A stretch of 64,000 nt of DNA, from assembly GCF_029392015.1 (NCBI RefSeq), contig NZ_CP113925.1, forward strand, positions 620,001 through 684,000, written 5' to 3'. The notes under the pieces were generated by a model that was not told the DNA's origin, made no database searches, and worked only from the letters and a program-made list of their open reading frames with translations. This document shows, one piece after another, positions 34,872 to 43,841 of this stretch. The stretch comes from Bifidobacterium sp. ESL0728. GTDB taxonomy: Bacteria > Actinomycetota > Actinomycetes > Actinomycetales > Bifidobacteriaceae. Every line of letters starts with the position of its first letter. The stretch's first letter is position 1. The translations under genes were made by a program, and so were the position numbers.

Positions 34872-35626
34872 ACCGACACCGCCGGGTCAAGTTTTCCGGG
34901 CTTTCGCAGCCGGGTACCCTGGACGGCTCCCATCCGTTGCTTCGATCCCTGCTGAGTGCGCTGCTGGTGGCATTGCTGGTCCTCCTGCCTGTCGGCTGGT
35001 TTTCCTTCAAGCATTATGCCGCTCCGAGCAAGCTCGCCAAGTCCGCGCTGGTGGGCCGCAGAAGCCCGACCGCGTTGAATGTGGTGCTCGCGCTCGACGA
35101 ATCCGGTTCGTTCGTGAATTACAGCAGCATGAGGGCCGATGCCATCGATCAGCTCTACAAGTGGGCCCCGAAGAACCTGCGCGACGATGACACCATCACG
35201 GTGATCGGATGGGCGAAGAACGCGACGGTGACCAGTCCTTGTTCAAGCGTCGAGACCATCGCTTCTGCTTCTGCGAAAACAGGGGGCGGCAAGGTCGATT
35301 CCCGAGAAACGAATTTCGTGCCCGCGTTGCAGGAGGCGCAAGGTGCGATTGAAGGCGAGGGGAGGCCAACCACCCTCATCGTGGTGACCGACACCGTTGC
35401 AGGCGACCTCGCGAATCAAGCAAAAATCGACAAACTGATTGAGAAGATGAACGTCACCTCGATGAGTGTCATCCTGCCACAAGGCAAGCGAATCTACGGC
35501 GACTGGCAGAGGGCTTTTCCTTGGGAGGAGACGTTCCATGCCAGAAGCGACAAGCCCAATCAGATTGCGGTGGCCATCGGCAAATCTCTGGCTCACGCCA
35601 CTGGCCAGCGTTTGCAGCGCAGCTGA
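34856..35626 (+). CDS. Membrane-anchored vWA-domain protein
   Basis: 256 residues; ATG 34856 follows AAGGAG and lies inside the end of the preceding gene. One N-terminal membrane helix (about 30-50) is followed by a vWA domain with a full MIDAS: Asp81-x-Ser83-x-Ser85 in LDESGS, a threonine in SRETNF and the aspartate of VVTDT. The domain faces outward by the positive-inside rule. Together with the preceding vWA-OmpA lipoprotein it suggests a pair of metal-dependent adhesion or assembly subunits. It is the last gene of the island. Confidence 0.8.
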   Translation: MSRSMNRHRRVKFSGLSQPGTLDGSHPLLRSLLSALLVALLVLLPVGWFSFKHYAAPSKLAKSALVGRRSPTALNVVLALDESGSFVNYSSMRADAIDQLYKWAPKNLRDDDTITVIGWAKNATVTSPCSSVETIASASAKTGGGKVDSRETNFVPALQEAQGAIEGEGRPTTLIVVTDTVAGDLANQAKIDKLIEKMNVTSMSVILPQGKRIYGDWQRAFPWEETFHARSDKPNQIAVAIGKSLAHATGQRLQRS

Positions 35627-36018
35627 AAGGAGGCCGCCGGTAATCAAAGAAAAACAACGATTGATTAAAGGAAAGTGAGGCATGAGTCGAGGGGGAAAGA
35701 TTAACGGTTCGTTGAAAGGAGGGCAAAACATTGGTTGAGAGGAAAGCAAAGATTAGCTGAGAGGAGGCCAAAAATCATTGGTGTGGGCATTCGCTGCGGT
35801 CAATGCGGCGACTACCCACACCAACGTATGTCGGCAGTAAGTTTGGCAGGATTTTCAACGCCTGTTTCGATGAAAAGTCGTTATCCTTGGAATTCACAGT
35901 CCGTCGATTTGCTTGCTATGAAATGTCTACAAATTGATAGATGAAATCGAAGCGGATAAATAGTGACGATGTCTGTACTATATTAATAAGTCAACAGTCT
36001 GAAATCTTGGAGAAGAGC
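35627..36018. repeat. Island/aro junction: purine-rich 22-bp repeats and a long hairpin
   Basis: This 392-base spacer has no gene. Degenerate purine-rich units start at about 35700, 35730 and 35752 (ATTGGTTGAGAGGAAAGC, ATTAGCTGAGAGGAGGCC; period 22). A hairpin follows at 35780-35822: GGTGTGGG with CCCACACC outside and CGCTGC with GCGGCG inside. TACTATATTAAT at about 35975 may hold the -10 of the next gene. The hairpin lacks a T-run and could terminate the island transcript or act in the aro leader. Confidence 0.5.
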
Positions 36019-37284
36019 ATGAGCATACAGCCGGTGGCAGGTAATGGAATGGATGATGTTTCAAAAGGCGGACGTGAAGGTGATATGGCGGCAAGCCTGT
36101 CTGATCAGGGTATCGACGACGCCAAAAACCGCGCCGCCTTCGAAAAGGCGCTGAAAAACGGGGAGAATCCGCTGAAGGTAAGTGGCATCACGCGTTGGGA
36201 GGACGAAGCCGGTGTCAACCGCATCGTCAACCGCCGCGTTTTCGAGCTCGAGCCGTTGCCCACGCCGGCCGACGTGCTTTCCAGCATGCCGCTGAGCGCC
36301 GAGGCGACGGATCTGGTCGTACGCTCCCGCGACGAGATCCGCAATTGCCTCTACGGCAAGGACGACAGGCTTCTGGTCATCACCGGGCCCTGTTCCATCC
36401 ACGATCCCGAAGCCGCATTGGATTACGCCCATCGTCTCGCCAAACTGAAGGACGAACTCGGCGATCGCCTGCTTATCGTGATGCGTGTTTATTTCGAGAA
36501 ACCCCGAACCACTGTTGGCTGGAAGGGTCTGATCAACGATCCGGATCTCGACGGCAGCCACAACATCAAGAAGGGACTGTTGCTTGCACGCAAGACCCTG
36601 CTCGGCGTGCTTGACGAAGGCGTGGCGGCCGCTACTGAATTCCTTGAGCCGACCAGCCCGCAGTACATTTCCGATGCGGTCAGCTGGGGCGTCATAGGCG
36701 CGCGCAACACCGAATCGCAGATTCATCGTCAGCTGGCCAGTGGGCTTTCGATGCCCATCGGCTTCAAGAACGCCACTGACGGGTCGGTGAAAGCTGCCAT
36801 CGACGGGTGCTATACAGCCACCCAGCAGCATACCTTCTTCGGTATCGACCATCTCGGCCGCGCCTGCGCTGTCGAAACGTTGGGCAACCCCGATTGCCAC
36901 GTCGTGCTGCGTGGCTCGTCTCACGGCCCCAATTACGATGCCGAGTCGGTAGAGGCTGCGATGAAAGCCATCCGCTCTGAGATGCCGGAAGGCTCCGCCG
37001 CCTGTCATGGCCTCATCATCGACTGCTCGCACGGCAATTCCGGCAAGGATGAGATTCGTCAGGCCGAGGTCGCGCGTGAACTGGCCGGGCGTATCGCCAC
37101 CGGCGAGCCCAATATCACCGGGCTTATGATGGAAAGCTTCATCGCCGGTGGCAATCAGCCCGCGGCCCCGCTTTCGCAGCTGGAATACGGCAAGTCGATT
37201 ACCGACAAGTGCATCGCCTGGCCCGAGACGGAACGGCTCCTGCGGGAGCTTGCCAACGCGGTCGATGTGCGTCGCGGCGCGTGA
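36019..37284 (+). CDS. Second 3-deoxy-7-phosphoheptulonate synthase (class I)
   Basis: 421 residues from ATG 36019 (TTGGAGAAGAGC upstream); the exact start is uncertain because further in-frame ATGs follow. All DAHP synthase motifs of the first copy recur, including the stretch ending KGLINDPDLDG and ARNTESQIHRQLASG. It is about 45 residues longer at the N-terminus, which in this family often carries the feedback-inhibitor contacts. In the core the two copies are close enough to act as about 1 kb direct repeats around the island. It supplies the shikimate pathway and probably differs from copy 1 in allosteric control. Confidence 0.93.
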   Translation: MSIQPVAGNGMDDVSKGGREGDMAASLSDQGIDDAKNRAAFEKALKNGENPLKVSGITRWEDEAGVNRIVNRRVFELEPLPTPADVLSSMPLSAEATDLVVRSRDEIRNCLYGKDDRLLVITGPCSIHDPEAALDYAHRLAKLKDELGDRLLIVMRVYFEKPRTTVGWKGLINDPDLDGSHNIKKGLLLARKTLLGVLDEGVAAATEFLEPTSPQYISDAVSWGVIGARNTESQIHRQLASGLSMPIGFKNATDGSVKAAIDGCYTATQQHTFFGIDHLGRACAVETLGNPDCHVVLRGSSHGPNYDAESVEAAMKAIRSEMPEGSAACHGLIIDCSHGNSGKDEIRQAEVARELAGRIATGEPNITGLMMESFIAGGNQPAAPLSQLEYGKSITDKCIAWPETERLLRELANAVDVRRGA

Positions 37285-37428
37285 AATCACCTTTCTGTAA
37301 TACAATAAGCAATTTTATGACGCAAATTTCGGCTTGAAATGTCATATCTGCGGCTGAGTATATTGAAATAGCTTTGTCCTGAACTAATGTTGTCGGGAAA
37401 CAAGACAAACCTTAAGAAACGAGGAACT

Positions 37429-38121
37429 ATGAAAACCGTCGCCATCATCGGAGCCATGGAAGAGGAAGTCGCGCTGATCGCCAAGTCGCTGAACGACGTG
37501 AAGCACAACAAAACCGCAAGCCTCGATATCAACGTCGGTACGCTTACCTCCAAATCCGCCGAGCAGATCACGGTCGCCGCAACGGTCGGCGGCATGGGTC
37601 TGGTCAACGCCGCGGCCACCACCCAGTGCCTCGTCGACAACTACCATCCCGACGCCGTGATTTTCTCTGGCATCGCCGGTTCGCTCAACAAGTCGATGCA
37701 TATCGACGACGTCGTGCTCGGCGGCACCCTGCGCTACCTCGATTCCGACATGCGCATGATCGCCCAGTGGAAGCCCGAAACCGAGGAATTCCACAGCGAC
37801 CGGCACCTGCTCGACGTGGCGAACGCCGCGCTCGACGAAATGGGTGTCCACCACATGACCGGTGTAATCGCGTCCGGCAACAACTTCATCGGCACCCCTG
37901 AGCAAGCCGCTGTGGTCGCCGAAAAAACGCATGCCGACGCAGTGGAGATGGAAGGCGCGGCCGTGGCCCATGTCGCCGCTCGCAACGACGTGCCGGCCTT
38001 GGTTATCCGTGCGCTTTCCGACGAGGCCGACACAACCTACGAGCAGTTCAAGGAATTCGATATCTCCGAGTACGCCGACACCGCCGCCCGCCTCGCAATC
38101 GACATCGTCACCCGGCTCTGA
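37429..38121 (+). CDS. mtnN: 5'-methylthioadenosine/S-adenosylhomocysteine nucleosidase
   Basis: 230 residues from ATG 37429 (ACGAGGAACT upstream). The nucleoside phosphorylase-like fold shows AIIGAMEEEV at the N-terminus, FSGIAGSLN, the substrate-binding VEMEGAAVAHVA and the catalytic Asp in RALSDEAD. The enzyme hydrolyses MTA, SAH and 5'-deoxyadenosine, recycling adenine and feeding methionine salvage and AI-2 formation. It is the normal bacterial length and is followed by a long spacer. Confidence 0.93.
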   Translation: MKTVAIIGAMEEEVALIAKSLNDVKHNKTASLDINVGTLTSKSAEQITVAATVGGMGLVNAAATTQCLVDNYHPDAVIFSGIAGSLNKSMHIDDVVLGGTLRYLDSDMRMIAQWKPETEEFHSDRHLLDVANAALDEMGVHHMTGVIASGNNFIGTPEQAAVVAEKTHADAVEMEGAAVAHVAARNDVPALVIRALSDEADTTYEQFKEFDISEYADTAARLAIDIVTRL

Positions 38122-38817
38122 GCGTTTAACCTCCATGGAATAAGCGGTTTTGCTTTGCCGCGAACGTTCTAGAAGGCCGGTTGCCAATTTGGACTGGAAC
38201 GATGTGTGTGCTGGTTTCGTCTAAGTGCTGTGATTGTTTCCGGTTGTGAATCGCGGCGGCAAGACCGATATATTCGAGGGCTTGCGTAATAGGTGAATTC
38301 AGATTTCTGCAACCTTCTCGTGTTCGCCCAATGAAAAAAAGAGAAGCCGAAAACTGCCGCCTCCGAACGGTTTCTGTGCGGTTTCGGCGCGCGAATACTG
38401 CGTCAATGAGGCTGGCAGCGTAGGTTGTCAGCCTTTTGCTTGTTCAGCTTCTTTTTCCTCATTCCGGTCTGGCTATTCGTTTCGGGCTTTCTTGGTATTT
38501 TCCGGTCTTTCCGTTGTTCGCCCAATGAGAAAACCGAAGGTTTCGGAGCCGCGTATCAACGCAGTTGCGGAATCAAAAGGTCGGCGGCAAGGCGTGCGCT
38601 TGGTCGGTTGTTTCACAGCCATTCAGCCGTTATGTAATACGATAAAAATAATATAATGTCAATATTTACCGGTCAATAAATCCCTGTCGAAAGTCAAAAG
38701 GTCGGTTCCGTTTTTCCGGCTTGGTCGGTGGCCGGATTCCTGTTTGGTCGGCAGTAAAGCTCGAAAACGGAACTAAGCAAGGATCGATTGTCTAGTGAAC
38801 GACGGCAGACCATCTGT
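38122..38817. promoter_or_regulatory. Long repeat-rich spacer upstream of pstS
   Basis: About 700 bases with no credible gene. TGTTCGCCCAATGA followed by an A-rich run occurs twice (about 38321 and 38516). A direct repeat TCAAAAGGTCGG-N16-GGTCGG, with a fixed GCTTGGTCGG end, occurs at 38573-38610 and 38694-38731, with another TTGGTCGG at about 38743. ATATAATG at about 38651 may be a -10. The repeats are good candidates for a phosphate-starvation regulator site, but I cannot match them to a known Pho box. Confidence 0.45.
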
Positions 38818-38823
38818 CATAAT
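38818..38823 (+). promoter_or_regulatory. -10 hexamer (CATAAT) ahead of pstS
   Basis: CATAAT ends 6 bases before GTG 38830, suggesting a leaderless pstS transcript. Confidence 0.4.
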
Positions 38824-38829
38824 GGAATC

Positions 38830-39966
38830 GTGAGCAACATTATGCACAGCACTACGTGTAAACGCCTCATCGCTGTTGTTTCTTCGTTCGCGATGATGGC
38901 CGCGCTTTCGGCTTGTGGCGACAACACCAGCCCGATTGATTCCTCCAACGCAACCAAAGGCAAGGATTCCGGTATCTCCGGCGAATTCCACGGTGCCGGA
39001 GCCTCCTCGCAGCAGGGGGCTGTGGAAGCTTGGATCGCGACGTATCAAAACCACAACCGCAACGCGAAAATCGCCTATAACCCTTCCGGTTCCGGGGCCG
39101 GCGTCTCTACGTTTCTGACCGGTGCCATCGCTTGGGCGGGGACAGACGCCCCGTTGAACGAAGCGCAAATCGAGCAGTCCAAGGCCATCTGCGAATCCGG
39201 CAGCGCCTTTGATGTTCCGGTTTATGTTTCGCCGATCGCCGTCATGTTCAATCTCAAAGGCATTTCCGGACAGGGCAAGCACCTGAATATGGATGCCAGC
39301 GTCATCGCGCGGATTTTCGACGGGAAAATCACCCAGTGGAACGACGACGCCATCAAGGCCGAAAATCCGAAAGTGAATCTGCCGGCCACGCCGATCACCG
39401 TGGTCCATCGTTCCGACAAGTCCGGGACCACCAACAATTTCACTTCGTATCTGAAAGCCGCAGCGCCGAACGATTGGAGTTACGAGGCGCAGGAAAACTG
39501 GCCCAACGAGGTCGGGCAGGCGGCCAAGGGCACCGACGGCGTGGTCAGCAGCATCGGCCAGGCCGACGGGACGGTGGGTTACGCGGACCTCGCCAAGGCA
39601 GGCAATTTCGGTACTGTTTCGGTCAAGGTCGGCACTGATTACGTGGCACCGGTCGCCGACGCCGCCGCGAAAACAGTGAACGCCTCGCCGTTGCAACAGA
39701 TGCCCAAGGGAAGCAAACGCGTGGTCGTGAATGTCGACTATGCCACCAGCGTTGCCGGAGATTATCCGATTGTCTCTTCGTCCTACGCCGTGGCATGCCC
39801 GGCATACAAGGACCGGAAAACCGGCGTGTTTGTGCGCGACTGGCTGGGCTATGTCTTGAGCGACAGCGGCCAGAAGGTCGCTGCGGACAACACCGGTTCG
39901 GCGGCGCTCGGGGGAACGTTGACGAAGAAGGCTCTGAAATCCGTGAACGGGATACAAACAAAATAA
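38830..39966 (+). CDS. pstS: Phosphate ABC transporter substrate-binding lipoprotein
   Basis: 378 residues from GTG 38830; ATG 38842 is the alternative start. The signal peptide ends at the lipobox ALSAC. Phosphate-binding motifs are present: FHGAGASSQQGAVEAW, PSGSGAG, GTDAPLN and the SDKSGTTNNFT loop. PstS captures phosphate at the outer membrane face and passes it to PstCA. It is the first gene of pstSCAB; the 137-base gap to pstC suggests one transcript. Confidence 0.93.
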   Translation: MSNIMHSTTCKRLIAVVSSFAMMAALSACGDNTSPIDSSNATKGKDSGISGEFHGAGASSQQGAVEAWIATYQNHNRNAKIAYNPSGSGAGVSTFLTGAIAWAGTDAPLNEAQIEQSKAICESGSAFDVPVYVSPIAVMFNLKGISGQGKHLNMDASVIARIFDGKITQWNDDAIKAENPKVNLPATPITVVHRSDKSGTTNNFTSYLKAAAPNDWSYEAQENWPNEVGQAAKGTDGVVSSIGQADGTVGYADLAKAGNFGTVSVKVGTDYVAPVADAAAKTVNASPLQQMPKGSKRVVVNVDYATSVAGDYPIVSSSYAVACPAYKDRKTGVFVRDWLGYVLSDSGQKVAADNTGSAALGGTLTKKALKSVNGIQTK

Positions 39967-40103
39967 AGCAGTCACTTCTCATCCGCCTTTATCCATCCAT
40001 CAACCAAACAATCCATCTATATCTTTCTTGAGAACATCGATAGAACCGTAAACACCGCCGGGCTCGCTCGCAGTGGTTTCATATTTCACACTTAAGGAAC
40101 AGC

Positions 40104-41426
40104 ATGACGATGACATCTAAAGGTGGCGGTGCAAGGGGAGCAGTGCCTATGGCCGCGGCGTTGCCTTTTGCGGATATGGGCGGATCATTTGGCGCCGCAA
40201 CGCATCATTGCAAGCATGACATTCGAGATGTGAAGGGTGTCAGCGCGAGCATGTCCGGCGACGGGGGCTCCGGCAAAGACAGTGCCACCGCTAACGGCGA
40301 CATCGGCCGTACTATCAGTGATACCGACACGGGCGACGCCATCCGTACTATCAATGACACCAGCACCTCCAGCGTTGCCAATGCCGTGGGGGCCGTGAAT
40401 GGCACCGGCGTTGGCATCGAGGATGGCAACGGCGCGGCTGATTCCGGTCATAACGGTGATCGCGGAAACCGAACCAACGTTTTCGCCTCGACGGACGTCA
40501 AACGCAGCCGGCATAGTCAGGATAAGATTTTCCACGCTGTGGCCGTGGGTTGCGGGGCGCTGATTCTGGTGGCATTGGGCGCGGTCGTGCTCTTCCTGCT
40601 GCTGCGCGCCTGGCCGATTTTCGCCGGCCCGCAGGCCAAGACTTCCGCCGTTTTCGTTTCCTTGAGCGGCGGCAAGGCGCACGGGTTCTGGCAATATGTC
40701 GGGCCTCTGGTTTTCGGTACGGTGGTGATTGCGGCGCTCGCGCTGGCAATCGCCTTTTTTGTCGCCGTCGGTGTCGCTTTGTTTATTACTTTTTACGTTC
40801 ATAAACGCATTCGTACCGTGCTCAATTATGTGGTCGATCTGCTGGCCGCGATTCCCTCGGTCATCTACGGTCTGTGGGGTGCGCTGGTACTGGTGCCGGC
40901 GATGTATCCGTTCTGGAATTGGGTTTCCGTGCATCTCGGCTGGATTCCGCTTTTCGCCGGACCCGCCGCCAACCCGCCTCGCACCGTTGCCAGCGCCGCG
41001 GTGATTCTGGCCATCATGATCATGCCGATCATCACTTCGATGACCCGTGACATTTTTGCCCAGACCCCGCGGCTCAACCAGGAGGCGGCGCTCGCGCTCG
41101 GGGCGACCAAATGGGAAATGATCAAGCTTACCGCTCTGCCATTCGCCAAGTCCGGCATGGTGTCGGCCTCGATGCTGGCACTCGGGCGCGCGCTGGGGGA
41201 GACGATGGCCGTGATGATGGTGCTCTCGCCAGGCATGACCTATTCGTGGCACTGGCTAGAGGCCTCGAAAAGCCAGACCATCGCCGCCAATATCGCCGCG
41301 CAATATCCCGAGGCCGATTCGCTCGGTGTCTCCGCCTTGATTGCCACTGGTCTGGTGCTCTTCGTCATCACGTTCGTGGTCAATCTCCTCGCCCGACGCA
41401 TCACGCGGAAGGGAGGTGCGCGATGA
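40104..41426 (+). CDS. pstC: Phosphate ABC transporter permease PstC with long N-terminal extension
   Basis: 440 residues; ATG follows TAAGGAACAGC. The C-terminal 300 residues are a normal PstC with six membrane helices and the EAALALGATKWE coupling motif. The first about 140 residues are an extra cytosolic, Gly/Ser/Asp/Thr-rich, probably disordered segment containing a decayed internal repeat (RTISDTDT, RTINDTST). Typical PstC proteins of about 300-330 residues lack it. The stop codon overlaps the pstA start (ATGA). Confidence 0.9.
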   Translation: MTMTSKGGGARGAVPMAAALPFADMGGSFGAATHHCKHDIRDVKGVSASMSGDGGSGKDSATANGDIGRTISDTDTGDAIRTINDTSTSSVANAVGAVNGTGVGIEDGNGAADSGHNGDRGNRTNVFASTDVKRSRHSQDKIFHAVAVGCGALILVALGAVVLFLLLRAWPIFAGPQAKTSAVFVSLSGGKAHGFWQYVGPLVFGTVVIAALALAIAFFVAVGVALFITFYVHKRIRTVLNYVVDLLAAIPSVIYGLWGALVLVPAMYPFWNWVSVHLGWIPLFAGPAANPPRTVASAAVILAIMIMPIITSMTRDIFAQTPRLNQEAALALGATKWEMIKLTALPFAKSGMVSASMLALGRALGETMAVMMVLSPGMTYSWHWLEASKSQTIAANIAAQYPEADSLGVSALIATGLVLFVITFVVNLLARRITRKGGAR

Positions 41427-42811
41427 GTCAGAAAGACGCTAATAACAAGAACGACGGAACCTGTGGCGATGAACGTACCGGGCATCGAGTGCCCGTGAAT
41501 GTGTCGAACGATGTTGGTGATGCCGTGAAAACGGAAACGTCGGCTGATGCTGCCTCTGAGAGTCCCAGTGGCGCCGCAGACACAACGGTGTCAAGTAAAG
41601 ATCCCAAAACGGCGATGTCGAATTTATTGGTATTGAGTGGTTCCTTTGAAGTAATGGATAATGCGCCTTCAGATGGCTCCGGAACCGGCAAGAACGTATC
41701 CCTTTCCGATCGCGGCAATCGCAGCGACCATGCCGAAGCCGGATTTGACGTCACTCTTTCTTCGGAAGCGGCAAGCGGCAATATCCGCGAAAACCAGAAC
41801 GCTGGAATCGTGGAGAATGCCTCGGCAGATTCGGAAACGGTATCTTCGCAATCAGCACGTCCGACCCCCGATTTCTCGAGATTCAAGCCTTCTGAGGCTC
41901 TGCTCAAGCGGCGCGAATGGAAGAGCCGGATTATGGCCGGGGTTATAGGCCTTGCGTTTGTCGTCGCGATGATTCCGCTGATTTCCCTGCTTTGGACCAC
42001 CATCGTGCGGGGCGTGAAACGGCTGAATCTCAACTTCCTCGCGTTCAACATGTCCGGCGTCATCGGCGGCATGCCCACACCCTCAGGCGGGCACGGGGGC
42101 ATCGAGCACGCCATCATCGGCACGCTCGAAGTGACGCTCGGCGCGATGCTGATTTCCGTGCCGGTCGGCCTGATGTGCGCGATCTATCTGGTCGAATACG
42201 CGCGCGGCGGCAAATTCGCCAAAGCCATCTCCCTGCTGGTCAACGTGATGAGTGGCATCCCCTCGATCGTCGCCGGTCTCTTCGCCTTCTCGTTGTTTGC
42301 GATTCTCATGGGTCCCGGTGTTTCCAACGGTTTCGAAGGTTCCGTTGCACTCTCGATTCTGATGATTCCCACTGTGGTCAATTCCAGTGTCGAGATGCTG
42401 CGCATTGTTCCCGACGACCTGCGTGAGGCTTCGTACGCGCTCGGCGTCACCAAATCTCGCACTATCGTCAAAGTCGTCCTGCGAACGGCGTTGCCGGGCA
42501 TCGTTTCCGGCGTCATCCTCGCCATCGCACGCGTCATCGGCGAAACCGCGCCGCTCTTGATGACCGCCGGATTCATCGTCACGACCAACTGGAACCTCTT
42601 CAGCGGCCAGATGACCACGCTGCCTGTCTTTGTCTACCAGGAATACAGCAAGATGTCCGTGACCTGCCCGCCGAACGCCGGCCCGGGCTGTGTAGCATCC
42701 ATCCCGACCGAACGTTCGTGGGCCGCGGCACTCGTGCTCATCGCCATCGTGCTGGTTCTAAACCTCATCGGCCGCTTGGTACAGCGCCTGTTCAGCGTGG
42801 AGGCGAAATGA
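41423..42811 (+). CDS. pstA: Phosphate ABC transporter permease PstA with long N-terminal extension
   Basis: 462 residues from ATG 41423 (GGGAGGTGCGCG upstream). About residues 1-165 are hydrophilic, Ser/Asn/Asp/Glu-rich and probably disordered. The first membrane helix is at 169-191, followed by a normal PstA core with the REASYALGVTKSRTI coupling motif and MSGIPSIVAGLFAF. The extension is unrelated in sequence to the one on PstC but alike in composition and length. PstC and PstA together form the phosphate channel. Confidence 0.9.
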   Translation: MSQKDANNKNDGTCGDERTGHRVPVNVSNDVGDAVKTETSADAASESPSGAADTTVSSKDPKTAMSNLLVLSGSFEVMDNAPSDGSGTGKNVSLSDRGNRSDHAEAGFDVTLSSEAASGNIRENQNAGIVENASADSETVSSQSARPTPDFSRFKPSEALLKRREWKSRIMAGVIGLAFVVAMIPLISLLWTTIVRGVKRLNLNFLAFNMSGVIGGMPTPSGGHGGIEHAIIGTLEVTLGAMLISVPVGLMCAIYLVEYARGGKFAKAISLLVNVMSGIPSIVAGLFAFSLFAILMGPGVSNGFEGSVALSILMIPTVVNSSVEMLRIVPDDLREASYALGVTKSRTIVKVVLRTALPGIVSGVILAIARVIGETAPLLMTAGFIVTTNWNLFSGQMTTLPVFVYQEYSKMSVTCPPNAGPGCVASIPTERSWAAALVLIAIVLVLNLIGRLVQRLFSVEAK

Positions 42812-42867
42812 TGAAGGCCCACATCGCGCGACCAATCCCATATTGCCCACTGTCGCACCAGATGTGG

Positions 42868-43000
42868 CGCACTTTTCCGACGCTAGCGTCCAAAAAGTGC
42901 GTTCCGGATTCGCCACAGTGCATGTATTTGACGGTGGTGAGCGAAAAGTGCGTTTTGGGTTGGCTAGAGTGCATTTTTCTGACGCTGCTGTCTGAAAGAT
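42868..43000. repeat. Palindromic intergenic element, about three degenerate copies (CGCACTTT-N18-AAAGTGCG)
   Basis: Copy 1 (42868-42901) has perfect 8-bp arms and an 18-base spacer that contains the palindrome GACGCTAGCGTC. Degenerate copies start near 42918 and 42968, a period of about 50. The array fills the pstA-pstB spacer and could attenuate or uncouple pstB expression. Confidence 0.6.
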
Positions 43001-43061
43001 ACGCGATACGTAAACATTACACGGATTCCAATATAGGTATCAACAAAGAAAGCGAGACAAC

Positions 43062-43841
43062 ATGGGGCAACGCATCGATGTCGAACATCTCAACGTCTAC
43101 TACGGCGATTTCCTCGCCGTTCAGGACGTGAACCTCAACATCCAGGCCAACAAGGTCACCGCCTTCATCGGCCCGTCCGGCTGCGGCAAATCCACCGTCC
43201 TGCGCACGCTCGACCGCATGCACGAGATCACACCGGGCGCACGCGTCGAAGGCAAAGTGTTGCTCGATGGCCATGACCTCTATGCCAAAGGCGTTGATCC
43301 GGTGGCCGTGCGTCGCGACGTCGGCATGGTCTTCCAAAAGGCGAATCCGTTCCCGACGATGTCCATTCGCGAGAACGTGCTGGCCGGCATTCGTCTCAAC
43401 AACCGCCACATTTCCAAATCCGACGCCGACGAACTGGTGGAATGGGCTTTGCGCGGGGCAAACCTGTGGAACGAGGTCAAAGACAGGCTTGACAAACCGG
43501 GCATCGGACTTTCCGGCGGCCAGCAGCAGCGTTTGTGCATCGCCCGCGCCGTCGCCGTCCACCCGCAGGTGCTCCTGATGGACGAGCCGTGCTCCGCCCT
43601 CGACCCGATCTCCACGCTCGCCGTCGAGGATCTGATCAACGAGCTCAAGCGCGACTACACCATCGTCATCGTCACCCACAACATGCAGCAGGCCGCGCGC
43701 GTGGCCGATTACACAGCGTTCTTCAACCTGAAGGCTGTCGGCAAACCCGGCCACCTCGAGTATTTCGCCGACACCACCACGATGTTCAACAACCCCCAGA
43801 ACGGGGAGGCCGAGCGCTACATCTCCGGCCGTTTCGGCTGA
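43062..43841 (+). CDS. pstB: Phosphate ABC transporter ATP-binding protein
   Basis: 259 residues. Walker A GPSGCGKS, the signature [10 protein letters not shown], Walker [14 protein letters not shown] and the switch His (IVTHN) are all intact, and the PstB-type [13 protein letters not shown] loop is present. It hydrolyses ATP to drive PstCA. Unusually, it is separated from pstA by 250 bases of repeats. phoU does not follow. Confidence 0.95.
   Translation: MGQRIDVEHLNVYYGDFLAVQDVNLNIQANKVTAFIGPSGCGKSTVLRTLDRMHEITPGARVEGKVLLDGHDLYAKGVDPVAVRRDVGMVFQKANPFPTMSIRENVLAGIRLNNRHISKSDADELVEWALRGANLWNEVKDRLDKPGIGLSGGQQQRLCIARAVAVHPQVLLMDEPCSALDPISTLAVEDLINELKRDYTIVIVTHNMQQAARVADYTAFFNLKAVGKPGHLEYFADTTTMFNNPQNGEAERYISGRFG

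Noticed and set aside
13842..36018. Prophage or integrative element
   Set aside because: No integrase, transposase, relaxase, phage structural gene or tRNA-linked att duplication could be found; island identity rests on gene content, base composition and the flanking aro paralogues.
38425..38637. 70-codon frame in the spacer ahead of pstS
   Set aside because: No ribosome site, Phe/Leu-rich chance composition, and it lies across the repeated TGTTCGCCC element.
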